The position numbers were made by a program, and so were the translations under genes. This document shows positions 49,001 to 61,753 of a stretch of DNA of 64,000 nt, piece by piece (the stretch's first letter is position 1; the number at the start of each line of letters is the position of its first letter). Origin of the DNA: Rosa chinensis. Lineage: Eukaryota > Streptophyta > Magnoliopsida > Rosales > Rosaceae. Under the pieces are notes generated by a model that saw nothing but the letters and a program-made list of their open reading frames with translations, ran no database searches and was not told the origin of the DNA. The DNA is taken from NCBI RefSeq assembly GCF_002994745.2, contig NC_037094.1, positions 41,223,456-41,287,455 of the forward strand. Reading direction: 5' to 3'.

Positions 49001-51710
49001 GAATGGACAAGGGAGAAACAGACTTACCTATAAAGGGTGATGCCTCAAGGAAGGAGACGTTTTCAATGATTTTCTCCTCACAAGTGTCTTTCAACTTGTC
49101 CTCTGAGATGGTGACGCCTTCCTTTGTATAGCCTACCCCACTCTCAAGGGTAGTGACTAGGGTATCCTCATGCATAACATCAAACATTTTCTGCGCAAGT
49201 TCATCCAAAATGTCAGCAGAAAAACAATCATTAACCTCTAGGGGATACCTCATGGCTTCAAAGATATTAAAGCCAATAATGTCACCATCGAACTCCATTG
49301 TAAGAGAGCCTTCATACACATCAATCTTCGTCCTAGCTGTCCTTAAGAAAGGACGTCCCAAAAGCAATGGAGTGGAACTTACAGGGGAGTCCTCCATTTC
49401 CAATACATAAAAATCAGCTGGGAAGATAAGATGGTTAACCTGTACAAGCACATCCTCCAACAAACCTCTAGGGTATGCATTGGATCTGTCAGCTAACTGA
49501 ATGATAACATTGTCAGATTTAAGTTCCCCTAGACCTAGGGTTTCATAAACAGAGTAGGGCATAACATTAACAGATGCACCTAGGTCTAGCATGGCATTCT
49601 TAAATCTAGAGTTACCAATAGTACAAGGAATGGTAAAGCTTCCAGGATCCTTACACTTTGGAGGGATCTTCCTCTGAATTAGGGCAGAGACATTCTCACT
49701 TACCTTTACCACCTCCTTTTCACGGTTTACTCTCCTAGTAGTGCAAAGCTCTTTGAGGAACTTGGCATACTTAGGGACTTGCTTGATGGCCTCTAGGAGG
49801 GGTAGGTTTACTTGCACCTTCTTGAAAGTTTCCAAGATAGCTTGGTCACTTTCATCCTTCTTAGATTGGGCGAACCTGCGTGGGAAGGGCATGCAAGAAG
49901 AAGAAGGGTTAGCAATAACCGAATTCGATAAGTTAGAATTATTACCTTTGATTTCCGGTTTTGCCTTTAAAGATGAGGATGCCTTGGTCTCTTCCTTTGA
50001 CGTTGCAGGGTCCTTCTCAATACCCAACTTGGTGGGTTCTTGGTCTTCCTCAATCTCTATGCTCATTTGGACCTTCTTGGGTTGCTTGGGTGGATCCACC
50101 AATGGTCTTCCACTCCTCGTAGTCACAACTGATGCATTCTCCACATTACCCTTAGGGTTAGGTATTGTGCCACTAGGAAGCTTCCCAGTCTCATGAATCT
50201 TGCTCATGAAGTCCACAACTTGGCCCATCTGTTTCTTAAGATCTGCAATATCCTTAGTGTGGGTCTGTTGTCCTTGAATCAAAGCTTGAGTAGAGTTTGT
50301 CAAGGCTTGGGTGGAACTAGTCAAAGCTTCCAACGTTTTGTCATAGTGAGACATTGAAGGTCCTGAGTTCTGTTGAGGCGGAGGCATGTAGGGCCTTTGA
50401 AAAGATGATCCTTGGAATGAAGGCCCTTGAGGACGTTGGAAGTTCCCACCAAGAGGATTCTGAACGTTATCATTGTTGGTCCACTTGAAGTTGGGATGGT
50501 CCCTCCATCCTGGGTTGTACGTATTGGAGTAAGGATCATGTCTAGGACGTTGAGGTCCTCCTTGGTATCCTCCTTGATATCCTCCAATAGCATTTGCAGA
50601 TTCCCATCCTCCATTCTCATTAAGTTGAGGGCACTGATCTGTAACATGCCCTTGCATAGAGCATACCCCACAAGCTATTGTTGCACTTGGTCCCTTGGAA
50701 CTTACCACTTGATTCATGAGTAGAGTAAGCTTATTCAGTTGGTCCTCAATTGCAGTATTCTTGCTCATCTCATGCACCCTACGAGTAGAGTGTCCTACTC
50801 CCTCATATTGTTGGGAGTTCAAAGCACGATTAGCTATAAGCTCCTTCCCAACTGTAGGGGACTTATCCACAAAAGCTCCTCCAGCTGCAGCATCCAACAT
50901 TTGCCTTTCCAAGGGTAAGAGTCCTTCATAGAAACATGTGAGTAGGGTCTCATCCTTCATCTGATGTTGAGGACATTGTGCAAGTAGGGAGTTGAACCTC
51001 TCATAGTAGGCAGCATAGGACTCATCATGGGCTTGCTCTATTCCACTGAGCTTCTTCCTGAGTGTGATGACCTTAGAAGCTGGGAAGTATTTCTCCAAGA
51101 AGGCCTTTCTCATTGTTTCCCATGAGGTGATACGTCCTGCAGGGAGTTCATATAGCCAATCCTTGGCTCTATCAGCTAGAGAGAATGGAAATGCTCTCAT
51201 CTTAAGAAGGTTCTCATCTGCCCCTTGTGGTTGCATGTTTGCACAAACAGATTGAAATTCTCGAACATGCTTGTTAGCGTCCTCCATATTAAGTCCATGG
51301 AAGATAGGGAGCTTGTGCAACAAACCACTCTTTAGCTCAAACTCTGCTTGTCTTCCAGCTGCAGGGGGAGGGTATACTATGCCTGTAGGGGGTCCTCCTT
51401 CAACAGTTGCAGTGGAAAGTTCCCTAATAGATGCCATTCTCTCTTTTTCGACTTCTTCAGGTGGTGGTGAAGGTGGTGGTGTAGAGTTGGACGAAATCAC
51501 AGGTGAAGGTGAACGTGAAGGAGGAGATGGACTTGGTGTAGGTGATGTAGACTCCTCAGAACAGTAGGTCCTCTTCCCTTGTTCATTAAAGATGTACCCT
51601 CTGTGTGTCGAAGGGGAAGGGCTTGTCTGCTCAAGAAGTGAAGGACCCTTCAAGCGAGCGAGCCTTGCTTCAATTTCCTTTAGTGTAGAGGATCTAAAAG
51701 GCTCGGTCAT
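46051..51710 (-). pseudogene. gag-pol: E5 gag-pol polyprotein, single frameshift in RT
   Basis: Starts at the ATG complementary to 51708-51710. The first segment (48258-51710) reads 1,092 or so codons in the family frame: Ser/Pro-rich residues 55-90, capsid about 105-260, CCHC knuckle C347/C350/H355/C360, protease DLGA at 709-712 with LLGRPFL near 783-789, then RT up to YSGYNQI. A one-base loss near 48377 shifts the frame. The second segment (46051-48309, 752 codons from its first Met) has RT FMDD at 31-34, RNase H D180, E221, D246 and D289, and integrase H386/H393/C424/C427 with D456, D515 and E551 (D,D35E spacing). The C-terminus has [11 protein letters not shown] and no chromodomain. FMDD rather than YMDD is expected for this group as I recall it. 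With one lesion and near-identical LTRs this was active recently. Confidence 0.94.
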
Positions 51711-53333
51711 TCATAGGAATCCTGAACATCATCAAAATTCAAAGAAGTTAGCAAAGTATAAAGTGAGTTAATTACAAATTAGTGATTTATACATCAACCT
51801 TACTATTCACGAGTCACTATTCACAAGTTACTATTCACGACTTTACTATTTATGATTTATACAAGTATAAAGAGAAGTATAAATTAAAAACTATCCACAA
51901 TCTTTTCACAAATAAACCACGTAAGAAGTTTATACAAGTATAAAATGTACAAAACAACACAATTTACAAGTGGAGGTTATGTTCAAGCATCTTATTATCT
52001 TTACAAAATAAAGTTAATATCTCAATTGGTTACAAGTTGTAAGTCGAGCCCAATAGAAACCACTACTATTGGTGAGATACGATCTAGGGATAGTCGCCTA
52101 GACATAAGTCACTTCCCTTTGTTTCAGAAGGCTAGATGGCCAGATTAAGAGGTAAGTGAGAGGGAGGACTCATTTTGGTGACACTACGGAGGCTACTCCC
52201 TCATTGAGGTTTAGGCCCCTATTGGCTACTCCCACATTGTGGTTTACGCACGGTCTATAGTATCTCTGAGATCCAATTTGAACCCATCACCCAGGGTCTC
52301 AACCTAAGACACCACCTATATGCCCCTTACTCGGCTTGGAAAGAACTCATGTGTTAGACAGTTCTCCAAATGCTAATAAAAGCCGCCCTCAACCTCATAA
52401 GACCTTAGAAAGGCACTAATGAAGGGTTAAGGCCAATATTAACAAAAGGGCCCTTATCTACTCATACGATTTTACACACTTATAATAAATCAAGAATTTA
52501 ACAATATTCACAATTTCCTTTGTTTAACACGATTAGACACCATTTACACAAAACTTTCACACAAACAAACAAAACGTCACTATTCACATCTAATTATCTT
52601 CCTTTTTTTTTTTTTTATTTTTTTTAATTTATTTATTTTTTTTATTTTTTATTATGAAGTACAATGATTTACATTCTTTCTTTTTCTTCACAATTATTTT
52701 CAACACTTAGGTACGGGAACAGGGAGTCTCGATGTGCAATGGGACTTAAACAGCTACCCTTTTCAAGACTATGTTTAATCCAATATACCTTAGGTGCATC
52801 ACAACATTTTCTTTTGTTATAAATACCATTGATTTCGAATTAAATTCCAAGCGGTAAATCAAGTGGACGTGCGGCCCAAGTATAATCGTCAAGACACTAA
52901 GTCCCTTCTACATCCTTTGGGCAACCTTACTGACATGGCCAGGTAGGGGAGGACGAACACAAGAGGTAGGATCCATTTTGGCATAGGCTACTCCCTCATT
53001 GAGGTTTACGCCCATTTGTAAGCACTTCTGAATCCAAGAACCAGTCATGAGCGTTGTCCCCTTCCTAGACACCATCCCACATAGGCTATACTTACTTGGA
53101 TATAAAAGGTCCTAAGTGTGAAGACAGTTCAATGAATGTTAATAAAGGCCGCCCTCAACCTTAAGGGACCTGAACTAGGTACCAATAAGGGGTTTAGGCC
53201 AATATTAATAAACACGACTTCACCTATTCCTTCTTTAATTTACAACCTACAATTAAAATTCGTATTCAACAATATAAATAACAACCTAAGTAAGTAACTA
53301 AATTTCGACAATTACAAAATAATTAACAAATAA

Positions 53334-53364
<31 letters not shown>

Positions 53365-53411
53365 CCGGTCACAATATACAAAACAAATATTCACAATATG
53401 GCAAATGATTT
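51711..53411 (-). other. E5 5' leader
   Basis: Two modules separated by a T/A-rich tract (about 52601-52655, interrupted, unlike the pure tract of E1-E3) and a T tract near the PBS (53337-53364). Three palindrome motifs; the PBS-proximal one (about 52987) is the TCA/TGA version as in E3. A uORF overlaps the gag ATG (upstream ATG at 51712-51714, stop at 51694-51696). Confidence 0.75.
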
Positions 53412-53434
53412 TTCAATCCCCGGCAACGGCGCCA
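53412..53434 (-). promoter_or_regulatory. E5 primer-binding site, tRNA-Asp
   Basis: Same tRNA-Asp(GUC) complement as the others, five bases from the LTR at 53440. Confidence 0.93.
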
Positions 53435-53439
53435 AAAAT

Positions 53440-55781
53440 TGATACGCTCAAAGCAAGCATATAATTTAACCCTGAAATGTCATTAGTAGTATAAAGTAAA
53501 TAGGGATCGTTCTATTCCGGGGATTGAGGGTACACCTGTCATTGTCAAACAATTAAACAATTAAAATTAAAACATAATATAATATTTACAAAAATAAAAC
53601 AAAATACATACATATTTACGAAAAAGGGGGGATTTTTGATTTTGGTTTTCTATTTTCGAAAATAAAAGCTAACTAAATAATTAAAAACGCAAAAACATAA
53701 AAATATAAATGGAATGTAAGAACAAAGATCAAAGTCGAAACTCATGATTAAAATTGATTCAAGTTCATCATTGTTCATCATAGTCATGCAAGAGGAGTTG
53801 ATCATGTGAAACGTTCAAAAGCAAACAATTTCCCATATTTTACTTTCAACGCTAATTAACCTAAGCGAAAGCACCTAGATTAATCCTATCAAACATGCAT
53901 TCAAGCCCTAGAAAGCTAGTCAATCATACATGTTTAACGCAATAAGCACCTAGAAAGGCTATCAACTCAAATGTGCAACTTAGTATGAAAAAGTCCACCT
54001 AATTGCAATCTTCTTCGATTAAATTCGGTTTTTGTACAAAACCTTTACTACTTATCGATTCAAGAACACAAAACCAAAAAGTTGATTCATGTTCTCAAAT
54101 TCGTAGCAACAATCACATAAAAACCCTAAATGTTTCGAACCATTCAAGATAATCATACAAAAGATTTCTATCATGCAAATTTAATCAAACACTCACACAA
54201 AAGCAACCATAAATCGCAATATATGAATCTGAAAATTAACAATTCATCATAAAATTTCAGAAAACAATACTTGTTCATACATATGTGTCAACTAAGGCAA
54301 AACCAACGAAAATTACAAAGCAAAGGTACAAGGAGAATCGGATTACACCGTGATGGAGATGAGATGGATGAAATGATGATGTGGTCTCTTGAATTTCGAA
54401 AGCAATCTTCAAGGTGGAGGGTGGATGGTATGCACGGCTTGTCTTCTTCTTCCTTGGCCTTGCTTGCACTTCGTGGTTGCCCTAGAGGATGGAGAGGAGC
54501 ACGGCTAAGCTAGAGAGTTTTCTGATTTTTTTCTCAAAGTATAAACGTAAAGAATGGAACTTGGGAACTCCAAAACGTTGAGAAGAGGGGAGGTTATATA
54601 GGGGACGGCCAACTTGCTCTCCAAGCCGTGTAAACCTTATGGAATTAATCTGAAAATTCCACATAATTTCCTCCAATAATATCTTGCCAAATAAGCCCTA
54701 TGAGGTGGTTCAACCAATCACAAAATTCCATTTAATTCCCTAACAATCTTGGCCGAAATTCCCTTGATAATATTCTGATTTTATACTTTAAATTCGGCCA
54801 AAATTCCTTTAGGGAATATAGGAATGTATCTAGACTTCTTTTGAGCTTTTCTTGGTCTCCACCTTTTTCTCTTTCCTTTTATTTCTCCCTTGAATCTCTC
54901 CTTGCCGAATTCTCTAGGGTTTCTTCTTTAATTCACGGCAATTCCTTCTTTTCCTCTTGGAATTCCACGGCAATAATATCTCTAGGGTTTATCTCCAAGT
55001 ATTTTCTTTCCATAAAAATAGCCCTAGAAAATCTCCCTAGAAAAACTCTTCTTATTTTCTGATTTTTAACGCCAACTTCCTTGTTTCTCTCTTGCTTTGG
55101 ACGGCAAATTCTCCCCTAGGGTTTATTCATGCGTCATAAACCCTACTTGCATGGGCTTAATGGGCCTTTGATCCATTTGCCGAAAATCCACTTCATTCTT
55201 GAGAGTTCTTGGGCCTCCATGTGCCACCTTTATGCCATGTCACCATCTAGAGTCTTCAAGAAGCTTCTCTCATGCCATGTCACTTCATTAATTCGATCTC
55301 CATTCATGGTTGGCTCAAGAGTCTTGTTTTGGCAAGCTTTCCTTTTCTGGACAGGGTTTCCTGGTTGGACCAGGAAAACTTCTTTTCTTCATTTCTGCTC
55401 ATTTGTGCTTCCCTTTGTACTTCATCTTGTCTCCCTCCAACGTTGGCTAGCTTCTCTCTCCATTTGTGAGCTCGTTTCAGCTCATTTGTGACAAGGACCT
55501 GAAAATAGAAACTAGTAAGAAAAATAGAAACTTTCCTAAAATGAAAAATGGCAACTTTCCTACTGAAAATGGAAAACTTTCTAAAAATGAAAAATAGAAA
55601 CTACCGAAAATGGAAACTTACTAAAAATGATAAATAGAAACTACAAAAATAGAAACTTTCTACAAATAGGAACTTTCCCAATCAAAGAATGGAAACTTTC
55701 CTAAACAGAGTTTTATTAAGGAAATAACGCAGAAAGTACAGGGAAATGCAGTTAAAACGTCGCATTAAAATGCTCCTATCA
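53440..55781 (-). repeat. E5 5' LTR (2,342 bp)
   Basis: TGATAGGAGC...GCGTATCA in element sense. Terminal hairpin arms ATATGCT and AGCGTAT (one T-G pair). TATA at 54594-54600. U3 repeats at about 55500-55735. Right flank ATTTC (55782-55786). Confidence 0.93.
54594..54600 (-). promoter_or_regulatory. E5 5' LTR TATA box
   Basis: TATATAA in element sense after GGCCGTCCCC; inferred core promoter of the youngest element. Confidence 0.58.
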
Positions 55782-57257
55782 ATTTCGTGGAGATTTCTTA
55801 GGGAGCTTTTAAAGGAAAGAGAATATGTGTTGAACACAAAAAGCTCTCAAAGGAGTCTAGGTTCATCCCCCTTTATTCTCTAAATATATTGTTGCCGAAA
55901 TTGGTGTATAAAATCAGAAATTATCTACATATTTCGGCAAGAATTATTTAGGGAATTAATTCTGGAATTTTGTGATTGGTTGCTCCACCTCATAGGGCTT
56001 ATGTGGCAAGAATTCATTGGAGGAAATTATGTCGAAGAAGCAAGCAATAGCCGTGAGCTTTTCTAGGGTTTTGGACGGCATGGAGACCTAGGGCTGTCCC
56101 CTATATATTCCTCTCTTCTCTCAACGTCAAGGAGTTCCACACTTTTGCATTTACACTTTGAGAAAAAAATCAGAAACTCTCCCTAGCCTAGCCGTGTTCA
56201 TCTCCATCCTCTAGGGCAACCACGAAGTTCAAGCAAGGCCAAGGAAGAAGAAGACAAGCCGTGCACACCATCCATCACCACCCTTGGAGATTGATTTCGA
56301 AATTCAAGAGTCCATTCATCACTTCATTCATCTCATCTTCATCACGGTGTAATCCGATTCTCCTTGTAACCTTTGCTTTGTAATTTTCGTTGGTTATGCC
56401 TTAGTTGACACAATTGTTTGAACAAATATTGATTTCTGAAATTTTATGATTAATTGTTAATTTTCAGATTCATATATTGTGATTTATGGTTGCTTTTGTG
56501 TGAGTGTTTGATTAAATTTGCATGATAGAAATCTTTTGTATGATAATCTTGAATGGTTCGAAACATTTAGGGTTTTTATGTGAATGTTGCTACGAATTTA
56601 AGAACATGGATCAACTTTTTGGTTTTGTGTTCTTGAATCAATAAGTAGTAAAGGTTTTGTACAAAAACCGAATTTAATCAAAGAAGATTGCAATTAGGTG
56701 GACTTTTTCATACTAAGTTGCACATTCGAGTTGATAGCCTTTCTAGGTGCTTAATGCGTTAAACATGACATGATTGACTAGCTTTCTAGGGTTTGATTGC
56801 ATGTTTGATAGGATTAGTCTAGGTGCTTTCGCTTAGGTTAATTAGCATTGAAAGTAAAATATGGGAAATTGTTTGCTTTTGAACGTTTCACATGATCAAC
56901 TCCTCTTGCATGACTATGATGAACAATGGTGAACTTGAATCAATTTTTATCATGAGTTTCGACTTTGATCTTTGTTCTTGCATTCCATTTGTATTTTTAT
57001 GTTTTTGCATTTTAATTATTTAGTTAGCTTTTATTTTCGGAAATAGAAAACCAAAAATCAAAAATCCCCCTTTTTCGTAAATATGTATATATTTTGTTAT
57101 ATTTTTGTAAATATTATACTTTGTTTTAATTTTAATTGTTTAATTGTTTGACAATGACAGGTGTACCCTCAATCCCCGGAATAGAACGATCCCTATTTAC
57201 TTTATACTACTAATGACATTTCAGGGTTAAATTGGTCGCTTCCCAAAAGCGACATCA
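55782..57257 (+). repeat. E6 5' LTR, 3' part
   Basis: Collinear with E3 14272-15752. TATATATT at 56102-56109. Terminal hairpin GTCGCTT/AAGCGAC with loop CCCAA, a loop different from E1/E3. U5 has the PBS-complementary TCAATCCCCGG (about 57169-57179). Confidence 0.9.
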
Positions 57258-57262
57258 ATTTT

Positions 57263-57285
57263 TGGCGCCGTTGCCGGGGATTGAA
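57263..57285 (+). promoter_or_regulatory. E6 primer-binding site, tRNA-Asp
   Basis: TGGCGCCGTTGCCGGGGA, five bases after the LTR end. Confidence 0.93.
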
Positions 57286-58033
57286 AAATCATTTGCCATA
57301 TTGTGAATATTTGTTTTGTATATTGTGACCGAAAAAAAAAAAAAATTTACTTGTTAATTATTTTGTAATTGTCGAAATTTAGTTAACTAATTACTTAGGT
57401 TGTTATTTATATTGTTGAATACAAATTTTTATTGTAAGTTGTAAATTAAAGAAGGAATAGGTGAAGTCGTGTTTATTAATATTGGCCTAAACCCCTTATT
57501 GGTACCTAGTTCAGGTCCCTTAAGGTTGAGGGCGGCCTTTATTAACATTCATTGAACTGTCTTCACACTTAGGATCTTTTTCATCCAAGTAAGTATAGCC
57601 TATGTGGGATGGTGTCTAGGAAAGGGGACAACGCTCATGACTGGTTCTTGAATTCAGAAGTGCGTGCAAATGGGCCTAAACCACAATGTGGGAGTAGCTC
57701 ATGCCAAAATGGATTCTACCTCTCGTGGTCGCCCTCCCCTACCTGGCCATCTCAGTAAGGTTGCCCAAAGGATGTAGGAGGGACTTTGTGTCTAGACGAC
57801 TATACTTGGGCCGCACGTCCTCTTGATTTACCGCTTGGAAGTGAATTTGAAATCAATGATATAGATAATAAATGAAAATATTGTGATTCACTAAGGTATA
57901 TTGGATTAAACATAGTCTTGAAAAGGGTAGCTGTTTCAGTCCCACTGCACATCGAGACTCCCTGTTCCCGTACCTAAGTGTTGAAAATAATTGTAAAGAA
58001 AAGGAAAGAAAACAATCACTTGTAAGTATTTTC

Positions 58034-58074
<41 letters not shown>

Positions 58075-58950
58075 AGTTGTACAAAGTGTGACGTTTTGTT
58101 GTGTTTACAGTGTGTCAAATTTTGTTAAACAAAAGAAATTTAAAGAATTAATTGTAAATATTGTTAAATTCTTGATTGTTATAAGTGTGTAAAATCGTAT
58201 GAGTAGATAAGCGCCCTTTTGTTAATATTGGCCTTAACCCTTCATTAGTGCCTTCCTAAGGTCTTTTGAAGTTGTGGGCGGCTTTTATTAGCATTTGGAG
58301 AACTGTCTAACACATGAGTTCTTTTCAAGCTGAGTAAGGGGCATATAGGTGGTGTCTAGGTTGAGACCCTGGGTGATGGGTTCAAATTGGATCTCAGAGA
58401 TACTATAGACTGTGCGTAAACCACGATGTGGGAGTAGCCAATAGGGGCCTAAACCTCAATGAGGGAGTAGCCTCCGTAGTGTCACCAAAATGAGTCCTCC
58501 CTCTCACTTACCTCTTAATCTGGCCATCTAGCCTTCTGAAACAAAGGAAAGCGACTTATGTCTAGACGACTATCCCTAGATCGTATCTCACCAATAGTAG
58601 TGGTTTCTATTGGGCTCGACTTACAACTTGTAATCAATTGAGATATTAACTTTATTTTGTAAAGATAATAAGATACTTGAACATAACCTCCACTTGTAAA
58701 TTATGTGTTTTGTACATTTTATACTTGTATAAACTTCTAACGTGGTTTATTTGTGAAAAGATTGTGGATAGTTTGTAATTTATACTCTCTTTATACTTGT
58801 ATAAATCATTAATAGTAAAGTCGTGAATAGTAACTTGTGAATAGTGACTCGTGAATAGTAACGTTGATGTATAAACCACTAATTTGTAATTAGTTTACTT
58901 TATACTTTGCTAACTTCTTTGAATTTTGATGATGTTCAGGATTCCTATGA
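57286..58950 (+). other. E6 5' leader
   Basis: Two modules with a poly(A) tract (about 58037-58069) between them; palindromes near 57673, 58415 and 58452. The upstream ATG frame overlapping the gag start is present. Confidence 0.75.
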
Positions 58951-59661
58951 ATGACCGAGCCTTTTAGACCATCTACAATAAAGGAAATTGAAGCAAGGCT
59001 CGCTCGTTTGAAGGGTCCTTCACTCCTTGAGCACACAAGCCCTTCCCCTTCAACATACAAGGAGTACACATTTAACGAGCAAGGGAAGCGGATTTACTTT
59101 TCTGAGGAGTCTACATCACCTACACCAAGTCCATCTCCTCCTTCACGATCACCTTCACCTGTGATTTCGTCCAACTCTACACCACCACCTTCACCACCAC
59201 CTGAGGAAGTCGAAGAAGACAGAATGGCATCTATTAGGGAACTCTCCACCGCAACTGTTGAAGGAGGACCCCCTACAGGCATAGTATACCCTGCCCCTGC
59301 AGCTGGAAGACAGGCAGAGTTCGAGCTTAAGAGTGGATTGTTGCACAAGCTCCCTATCTTCCATGGCCTCAATATGGAGGATGCTAACAAGCACGTACGA
59401 GAATTCCAATCTGTTTGTGCAAACATGCAACCACAAGGGGCGGATGAAAACCTTCTTAAGATGAGAGCATTTCCATTCTCTCTAGCTGATAGAGCCAAGG
59501 ATTGGCTATATGAGCTTCCTGCAGGTCGTATCACATCATGGGAAACAATGAGAAAGGCCTTCTTGGAGAAATACTTCCCAGCTTCAAAGGTCATCACACT
59601 TAGGAAGAAGCTTAGTGGAATAGAGCAAGCCCATGATGAGTCATATGCTGCGTACTATGAA
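58951..59661 (+). pseudogene. gag: E6 gag, truncated by N2
   Basis: MTEPFRPSTIKEIEAR start, Ser/Pro-rich stretch, capsid region through SYAAYYE; then a junction to N2 sequence adds FPHT and a stop (59676). It has no zinc knuckle and is truncated to about half of gag. It belongs to the HTSPSPSTYKEYTF subfamily with E1 and E2. Confidence 0.9.
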
Positions 59662-59676
59662 TTCCCCCACACTTAG
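59662..59676 (-). promoter_or_regulatory. N2 polypurine tract at broken end
   Basis: Element-sense AAGTGTGGGGGAATT, then CATAGTACG from E6 gag instead of the LTR TGATAGG. Confidence 0.75.
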
Positions 59677-61690
59677 CTTTTGCTAGTCCCTTAGCAAAAT
59701 CACACAAAGACTCAACTAAGACTCAACGAAAATTTAAAGACTACACAAACAATGACTCTATTGCCCTTCAACTTTTTGTCTCAGCAATCTCTTACTTTCA
59801 TAACACCAAGATTAGCACTCAACCAAGAATCAATTTTTAAGCATTCGAGAGTTAATTGAAACACATAATCTTCACTTACACAAGTAGGACTTGGTTGTAA
59901 CAATGGTGATGGGTTCTGTTAAGCATGCTTCAAACAAGTTTGATTCAATCCTCACAAGGCATATCCACTCTTTCTTCTCTCAGAATTCAAGGCAATGCTT
60001 AAAAGCTTATAATCACTCAATTATATGTGAGAGAAAATATTTTGAGGCAATCAAATAGCTCACATATATAAGAAACGAAAAGCACTTTGTGAATATAATA
60101 ATTTTTTTTTTCAAAAGATCTCATGAAAGATGATATCAACTACTTGCACAGATGGACCCAAGCCATAGGTTCAACTCTTGTAACTCATCTCCACATCAAG
60201 GGCTGTCCCATCTTAAGGATCAAAAAGGTCTTATTAAGGGTTGTAATGGGGCTAAGGCTCAAGGTTTTAAGAAATGAAAGATAAGGATTTTAACAAAGTG
60301 TCCTAAAAACCTAGCAGAGCTCATGTAAATGTAGAGACTTCTAGAAATCCACCAAGGCATACAGATCGTCATAATCCCATAGAAGTAAAGGGCCATATGT
60401 CTTCATGTTGGGCCTTAACTTCACTCTAAACTTCCTTTGAACTCTAGTGAATTGGACAAAGGCCAAATTTTTCTGTAATGGGCCTTCAATTTAAAACAAA
60501 CTCCAAACTCACCAAGTATGGGGAACTAAAATCCATAGACATTTTTCTTTCTTTCTTTTTCTTTCTAGCCGTGTACAATTTTTCTTTTTCATTTCTTTTT
60601 CACGGCTTTCACATACATTTTTTATATGGACGAGTCTACCCCCACACTTGAACTTTCACCTCTTCTCATCCTTCATCCTTAACGCCAAATCCTCAAGTAA
60701 AGTCCCCAAAAGATAGCCCCACTAAGTTTTTAGAACAAAGGGTAAGGTTGTAACTATACTAAGGTTTAGGTTAAAGATTTTAAGGGTGATGAAAGAAAAG
60801 GCTTAATGTAGGCTCAACGGGGTTTATCTAGGGGAGTCCCACGACGGGCACAAAAGGGGTAACAGGCTTATTTGGCAATGGTGATAATTCCTAGGGTGCC
60901 TCTATCCTTTCCAGAATCAGGGCCATGTATTGATATAACGTTTCAACAAGCACAAGAGTGAATTCTAGCATTCTCTAGTCCATCAAACTTAATCTATGGC
61001 AAGTAGTCAATCAAGATGAAAGAATAATGAGATCATCAAAACATCGCCAAGAAAATAAGAATATATATTTTCGATTCACTCCAAGAAAAAGGGACATGGG
61101 CTCAATTATCTCACATGGGTTGATATGAATCAAAACTCATCTTAACATGCTCATATTCTGTACCAAAGTCACGAAATCCATCTCCACTACTCATGCATAT
61201 ACTTTTCATATATCTCAATTAACCAAAGAATACCATTTTAGAAATCATCTCAATTTTGTGATCCTCTTTTAATCATGATTTCAGAGATATAGAATCATCC
61301 TAGACAGTTGAAAGGGCATCCTAAGACTCAAAACAAAAACAAAAGCAACGAAAATTTTTAAATTTTTGACATTTTTCAATTTTTTTGTATTTTTCAATAT
61401 ATGACTCAAGATAAAAGTGTAAATCCCTTCCCCCACACTTAAATATTGCATTGTCCTCAATGTAATCAATCATAAGCATGCAATGAAACAATTAAGCATA
61501 TAGGAATGGAATTTACGAAAAGACTACAAAAATAAAGGAGAAAATTATAAAGTAAAAGAAATAGCGAAAGAGAAAGCAAATCTGTGTTATTGAAGACTCC
61601 TTCACAACTGCTTCTGAATTGGGTTGCCTCCCAAGCAGCGCTTGAATTTAACGTCTTTCAGCCAGACGGTACCTCCATTAAATAAAGTTA
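59677..61690 (-). other. N2 post-pol region
   Basis: Similar to the E5 post-pol region plus an N-specific insert (about 60015-60105, shared with N1). Purine motifs at about 60640 and 61428, conserved hairpin at 61619-61634. No gene. Confidence 0.75.
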
Positions 61691-61715
61691 GTGACTATAA
61701 TTAACAAAGAAATAC

Positions 61716-61753
<38 letters not shown>

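Larger units (their letters stand above)
41739..55781 (-). mobile_element. E5: near-intact family A retrotransposon (14.0 kb)
   Basis: Minus strand: 5' LTR 53440-55781, PBS 53412-53434, leader, gag-pol 46051-51710 with one frameshift, post-pol region, purine tract, 3' LTR 41739-44072. The LTRs differ, as I read them, by one indel and one substitution over 2.33 kb, indicating a very recent insertion. The last 7 bases (TGATACG on the plus strand) of the 3' LTR are missing. The flanks do not match: family B LTR (minus) on the left, family A LTR (plus) on the right. Confidence 0.93.
55782..59661 (+). mobile_element. E6: family A retrotransposon remnant (partial LTR to gag)
   Basis: Plus strand: LTR lacking its first 0.9 kb (cut by E5), PBS, leader, and gag ended after about 237 codons by N2. 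No pol remains. Confidence 0.88.
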
